Positions 7,447-9,223 of a DNA stretch of 9,223 bases are shown piece after piece; position 1 is the stretch's first letter; each line of letters starts with the position of its first letter. A program made the translations under genes and the position numbers. Below the pieces are notes generated by a model. The model did not search any database and was not told where the DNA came from. It saw only the letters and a program-made list of their open reading frames with translations. Origin of the DNA: Oscillospiraceae bacterium (lineage in GTDB: Bacteria; Bacillota; Clostridia; Christensenellales; Aristaeellaceae). The stretch covers positions 1-9,223 of the forward strand of contig JAISBH010000325.1 of assembly GCA_031266295.1 (NCBI GenBank). Reading direction: 5' to 3'.

Positions 7447-8523
7447 CTACACATTCCAATCCCTCCGCGCGCTTGCCTTCGATATCTCTTTGAATCGCTT
7501 GGTTTTCGCCCGCAGGTACGCCGCCTTATCCTGCGCGAACTTCGTCTCCTTCTGCAGGTTGATATAACTTTGCCATCGTTCCTCAGTCAGCTCGCCGGAT
7601 TGAATGGCGGCTCGGATAGCGCATCCCGGCTCGCGTTCATGGCTGCAGTCGAAGAAGCGGCACCCGCGCGCCAGCGTTTCCTCCACATCGGGGAAGGTCA
7701 TATCTAGTCCTTCGTCAGCGTCCCACATGCCCAGCTCGCGCATCCCCGGCGTGTCGATAATCATCGCGCCCCACGGCAAGCGGATCATCTGTCTATGGGT
7801 TGTGGTATGCCTGCCGCGCGCGTCGTCCTCGCGGATCGCGTTTACGCGCATGACGTCGCCGTCGGACAGCGCGTTGACCAGACTAGACTTGCCCACGCCA
7901 GACGAGCCGAGCAGCACCGCCGTCGTACCGGGTTTCATTATCGCTCTGACAGCGTCCATGCCTAGTCCGGTCACGGCGCTGACGGCGACTACCTCCACAC
8001 CGCGCGCCGCTGCCTTGACAGTTTCAGCAGTAAGCATGAAATCATCGAATAGGTCGGCCTTTGTGAGCACGACGACTGGGATCGCGCCGCTCTGCCATGC
8101 CTGCGATAGGTAACGCTCCAGCCGCGCCATGTTGAGATCACGATTCATGGACGTAACGATAAAGCAGATGTCGAAATTTGCCGCGACGGCCTGTTCATGC
8201 ACCGCTTTCTGATACTGCGACCGCGCCCGGTCGTTGCTGGCACGCCTGACGAATAGTGAGAAGCGCGGCAGCGTGCGGATAATTATGCGATCGCCGACCA
8301 TCATTTCGTCGTTCTCCCGCAGCGTGACGAAATCTCCGACGGTCGGGTATATCTCAGGGTTTACGTCGTAATACACGCCGCCTTTCAACCGCCCGAACGC
8401 AGCGCCATTCGCCGTTATCAATTCATATCGTTCACGCAGTACGGCCGTCACGCGCGCCGGTTCGCCTGTGTCATTCTGGGCCGCCATCGCCGGGGTCAGC
8501 CCGTATTCCCGTAAATCGATCAA
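7447..8523 (-). CDS. rsgA: Small ribosomal subunit biogenesis GTPase RsgA
   Basis: RsgA is a circularly permuted GTPase that checks late maturation of the 30S subunit. The 358-residue protein has an N-terminal OB-fold region (about 22-90), then the G motifs in the permuted order: G4 TKAD (154-157), G5 SAVTG (182-186), G1 GSSGVGKS (206-213), G2 RGRHTTTHR (236-244) and G3 DTPG (257-260). A zinc site of C288, C293, H295 and C301 follows, and the tail is basic and helical. TTG at 8523 is chosen because AGGAGGAG lies 5 nt upstream and MIDLREYGL then begins the protein as in the family. Extension to an ATG at 8649 would read through the leader hairpins. It is convergent with the murC operon and appears monocistronic here, with its own promoter and long leader. 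The length matches the YjeQ-like form; whether the genome has a second RsgA cannot be seen. Confidence 0.95.
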   Translation of the reverse strand: MIDLREYGLTPAMAAQNDTGEPARVTAVLRERYELITANGAAFGRLKGGVYYDVNPEIYPTVGDFVTLRENDEMMVGDRIIIRTLPRFSLFVRRASNDRARSQYQKAVHEQAVAANFDICFIVTSMNRDLNMARLERYLSQAWQSGAIPVVVLTKADLFDDFMLTAETVKAAARGVEVVAVSAVTGLGMDAVRAIMKPGTTAVLLGSSGVGKSSLVNALSDGDVMRVNAIREDDARGRHTTTHRQMIRLPWGAMIIDTPGMRELGMWDADEGLDMTFPDVEETLARGCRFFDCSHEREPGCAIRAAIQSGELTEERWQSYINLQKETKFAQDKAAYLRAKTKRFKEISKASARRDWNV

Positions 8524-8528
8524 CGATT

Positions 8529-8536
8529 CTCCTCCT
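8529..8536 (-). promoter_or_regulatory. Ribosome binding site deciding the rsgA TTG start
   Basis: AGGAGGAG on the minus strand lies 5 nt before TTG 8523-8521. It is the best Shine-Dalgarno sequence in the window and offsets the weak start codon. Confidence 0.88.
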
Positions 8537-8561
8537 ATAAAACGTGTATAGAAATGTACAC

Positions 8562-8607
8562 AAAAACACCGCAGACCAAGCAGCCTTCTCGCGGCTGCAA
8601 TCTGCGG
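8562..8607 (-). terminator. Terminator-like hairpin in the rsgA leader (possible attenuator)
   Basis: On the minus strand CCGCAGA (8607-8601) pairs with TCTGCGG (8575-8569). Inside it GCAGCC (8598-8593) pairs with GGCTGC (8585-8580) around a 7-nt loop. The structure is followed by TG and then five T (8566-8562). It lies between the predicted rsgA promoter and the rsgA ribosome binding site, 25 nt before the latter. An intrinsic terminator at this place would make rsgA expression conditional. A clear competing antiterminator could not be identified by eye. Confidence 0.6.
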
Positions 8608-8615
8608 ATCATTAC

Positions 8616-8641
8616 GGCGCACCGACATACAAAGGCGCGCC
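8616..8641 (-). promoter_or_regulatory. Stem-loop in the rsgA leader
   Basis: On the minus strand GGCGCGCC (8641-8634) pairs with GGTGCGCC (8623-8616), giving eight pairs with one G-U, around a 10-nt loop. It sits directly before the terminator-like hairpin, in a leader with an unusual density of stems. Confidence 0.5.
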
Positions 8642-8678
8642 ACTATCATGCAGTGACTCCCGAAAGGTTACTCGTTTC

Positions 8679-8698
8679 GCGGACGGCTAGCCGTCCGC
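8679..8698 (-). promoter_or_regulatory. Perfect 20-nt palindrome in the rsgA leader
   Basis: GCGGACGGCTAGCCGTCCGC is exactly self-complementary. In RNA it forms an 8-bp GC-rich stem with a CUAG loop, starting 8 nt after the stop of the putative leader peptide. As DNA it could also be an operator for a dimeric regulator. No T-run follows, so it is not an intrinsic terminator on its own. Confidence 0.55.
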
Positions 8699-8706
8699 TT
8701 ATTCAG

Positions 8707-8745
8707 TTATGTGTAAACAACCTTCTTCATATAAACTGCCCTCAT
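8707..8745 (-). CDS. Putative 12-residue leader peptide upstream of rsgA
   Basis: The frame reads MRAVYMKKVVYT and then TAA. AAGGGAG (8761-8755) lies 9 nt before its ATG, a fair ribosome binding site. The short frame is followed by the 20-nt palindrome and, further on, by the terminator-like hairpin, an arrangement seen in translation-coupled attenuators. The peptide is hydrophobic and basic, with no run of one amino acid that would point to an amino-acid-specific attenuator. CAGTT and AACTG flank most of the frame (8738-8734 and 8708-8704) and could pair. Short frames arise by chance, so this remains a proposal. Confidence 0.35.
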   Translation of the reverse strand: MRAVYMKKVVYT

Positions 8746-8775
8746 AATCGTCAACTCCCTTCACGCAAGTAGGAT

Positions 8776-8797
8776 GTTCAGCTGCGCGGCGCTGAAC
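8776..8797 (-). promoter_or_regulatory. 5'-proximal hairpin of the rsgA leader
   Basis: GTTCAGC and GCTGAAC (8797-8791 and 8782-8776 on the minus strand) form a perfect 7-bp stem with an 8-nt GC-rich loop. It begins about 14 nt after the predicted transcription start, and may protect the 5' end of the message or take part in leader folding. Confidence 0.45.
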
Positions 8798-8817
8798 GTG
8801 TCCCTTAGGTCAATGTT

Positions 8818-8845
8818 ATTATAGCATGGATTTTATGCGAAGCAA
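8818..8845 (-). promoter_or_regulatory. Candidate rsgA promoter with extended -10
   Basis: On the minus strand the perfect -10 TATAAT (8823-8818) is preceded by TGC, giving the extended -10 form TGnTATAAT. TTGCTT (8845-8840) lies 16 bp upstream as a weak -35. The predicted start near 8811 leaves a leader of nearly 290 nt before the rsgA TTG. A weaker alternative inside the leader is TTGACG, 17 bp, TATGAA (8754-8726). Confidence 0.6.
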
Positions 8846-8893
8846 TACCGGGGGTGAGGTTTTGGCGGTGTATAGCTTGGACTATTTGGGGAA

Positions 8894-8915
8894 CCCCCTC
8901 TGTCGCTGCGGCGAC
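8894..8915 (+). repeat. Family A repeat fragment
   Basis: These 22 bases repeat the hairpin part of family A (GTCGC-tgcg-GCGAC after CCCCCTCT), in the opposite orientation to the array at the left end. They join directly to the family B copy. Confidence 0.8.
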
Positions 8916-8997
8916 GCGGCGCATCCGCGCCTTCGGGAAGTGCGCTGTGCGCCCTCGCTACGCTCAATTGCGATCCCCCTCCCGACCTCCTCCGGGG
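8916..8997 (+). repeat. Dispersed repeat family B, right copy
   Basis: This 82-bp copy matches the reverse complement of 232-313 except at about four positions. One of the substitutions lies in the loop of GGCGC-atcc-GCGCC, so that stem is kept. It is non-coding; open frames crossing it have no ribosome binding site and consist mostly of repeat. Confidence 0.85.
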
Positions 8998-9023
8998 CTT
9001 GGAACGAGGGTGACGGAGGTTAA

Positions 9024-9078
9024 CCCCCTCTGTCGCTGCGGCGACATCTCCCCCTAAGGGGGCGATGAGGGTTGTCGG
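9024..9078 (+). repeat. Family A repeat, right copy
   Basis: It follows family B after a 26-bp linker (8998-9023) that is mostly absent from the left end. It carries the GTCGC hairpin, a slightly decayed CCCCCTAAGGGGG palindrome and GATGAGGGTTGTCGG, as in the left units. Beyond 9078 similarity falls off, although GTTACGAAACAGACTATC (9117-9134) resembles the later part of the unit and may be a decayed remnant. Confidence 0.8.
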
Positions 9079-9223
9079 CTACGATGTGGTTCGCAAGCAA
9101 CGGCGGAACCGGTTGCGTTACGAAACAGACTATCCAGGTACAACAGGCAGTCCGAAGCCGGTGGAATGTGTATCACGATGGTCCAGGCGAAGCCTGGTCA
9201 GGTTTCGAAAGGGCGGATAGCCC
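9079..9223. other. Unassigned sequence at the window end
   Basis: No gene can be supported in these 145 bases. One plus-strand frame stays open to the edge but lacks a ribosome binding site and any recognisable motif. CCAGGC-gaa-GCCTGG (9183-9197) is a tight hairpin, followed by TTTCGAAA and GGGCGGATAGCCC. This could be the edge of a structured RNA or of another repeat that continues outside the window. Confidence 0.3.

Noticed and set aside
7094..7459. Minus-strand open frames between rsgA and murC
   Set aside because: They read through the terminator hairpin into antisense murC, have no ribosome binding site and show no recognisable domain.
8524..8649. Longer rsgA start at ATG 8649
   Set aside because: The extra 42 residues are unlike the family and come from translating the leader hairpins; AGGAGGAG points to TTG 8523.
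8826..9057. Plus-strand small open frames across the right-hand repeats
   Set aside because: They are made mostly of repeat families A and B, overlap each other in different frames and lack ribosome binding sites.
1..9223. Composite transposon or genomic island bounded by the inverted repeats
   Set aside because: There is no transposase or integrase and all contents are core housekeeping genes in a common Firmicutes order.

Overview
The window looks like a chromosomal housekeeping segment from a GC-rich member of the Bacillota, most likely an uncultured Clostridia-type gut lineage. This is inferred from the gene order glmU-pth-mfd, which is typical of Firmicutes, from a MurC whose motifs (EACEF, DYGHNP, QPHTYSR) fit the Firmicutes version of the enzyme, and from strong AGGAGG-type ribosome binding sites. 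The genus cannot be named from the sequence. No transposase, phage gene, CRISPR array, rRNA or tRNA was found.

Layout. Bases 1-313 are non-coding repeat DNA: about two and a third tandem copies of a 95-bp unit (family A), then an 82-bp element (family B). A candidate promoter (332-360) precedes a four-gene plus-strand operon: a shortened glmU (402-1385), pth (1382-1993), mfd (2062-5745) and a murC-type ligase (5742-7196). glmU/pth overlap by 4 bp (GTGA), mfd/murC overlap by 4 bp (ATGA), and only the 68-bp pth-mfd gap could hold a separate control element. A long hairpin (7200-7235) closes the operon and faces the convergent minus-strand gene rsgA (7447-8523, TTG start). The rsgA message appears to start near 8811 and to carry a leader of nearly 290 nt with several stem-loops, a possible 12-codon leader peptide and a terminator-like hairpin just before the gene. 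Bases 8894-9078 again hold families A and B, in the opposite orientation to the left end. The last 145 bases are unidentified.

How the genes fit together. GlmU makes UDP-GlcNAc, the first soluble peptidoglycan precursor, and MurC adds L-alanine to UDP-MurNAc further down the same pathway. Between them lie Pth, which recycles peptidyl-tRNA, and Mfd, which clears stalled RNA polymerase and recruits repair. RsgA acts in 30S subunit maturation. The operon therefore mixes wall precursor synthesis with translation and transcription-repair upkeep.

The points most worth a second look are the rsgA leader (possible attenuation control of a ribosome-assembly GTPase), the GlmU that lacks most of its acetyltransferase domain, the mfd-murC translational coupling, and the inverted pair of composite repeats that brackets the whole segment.
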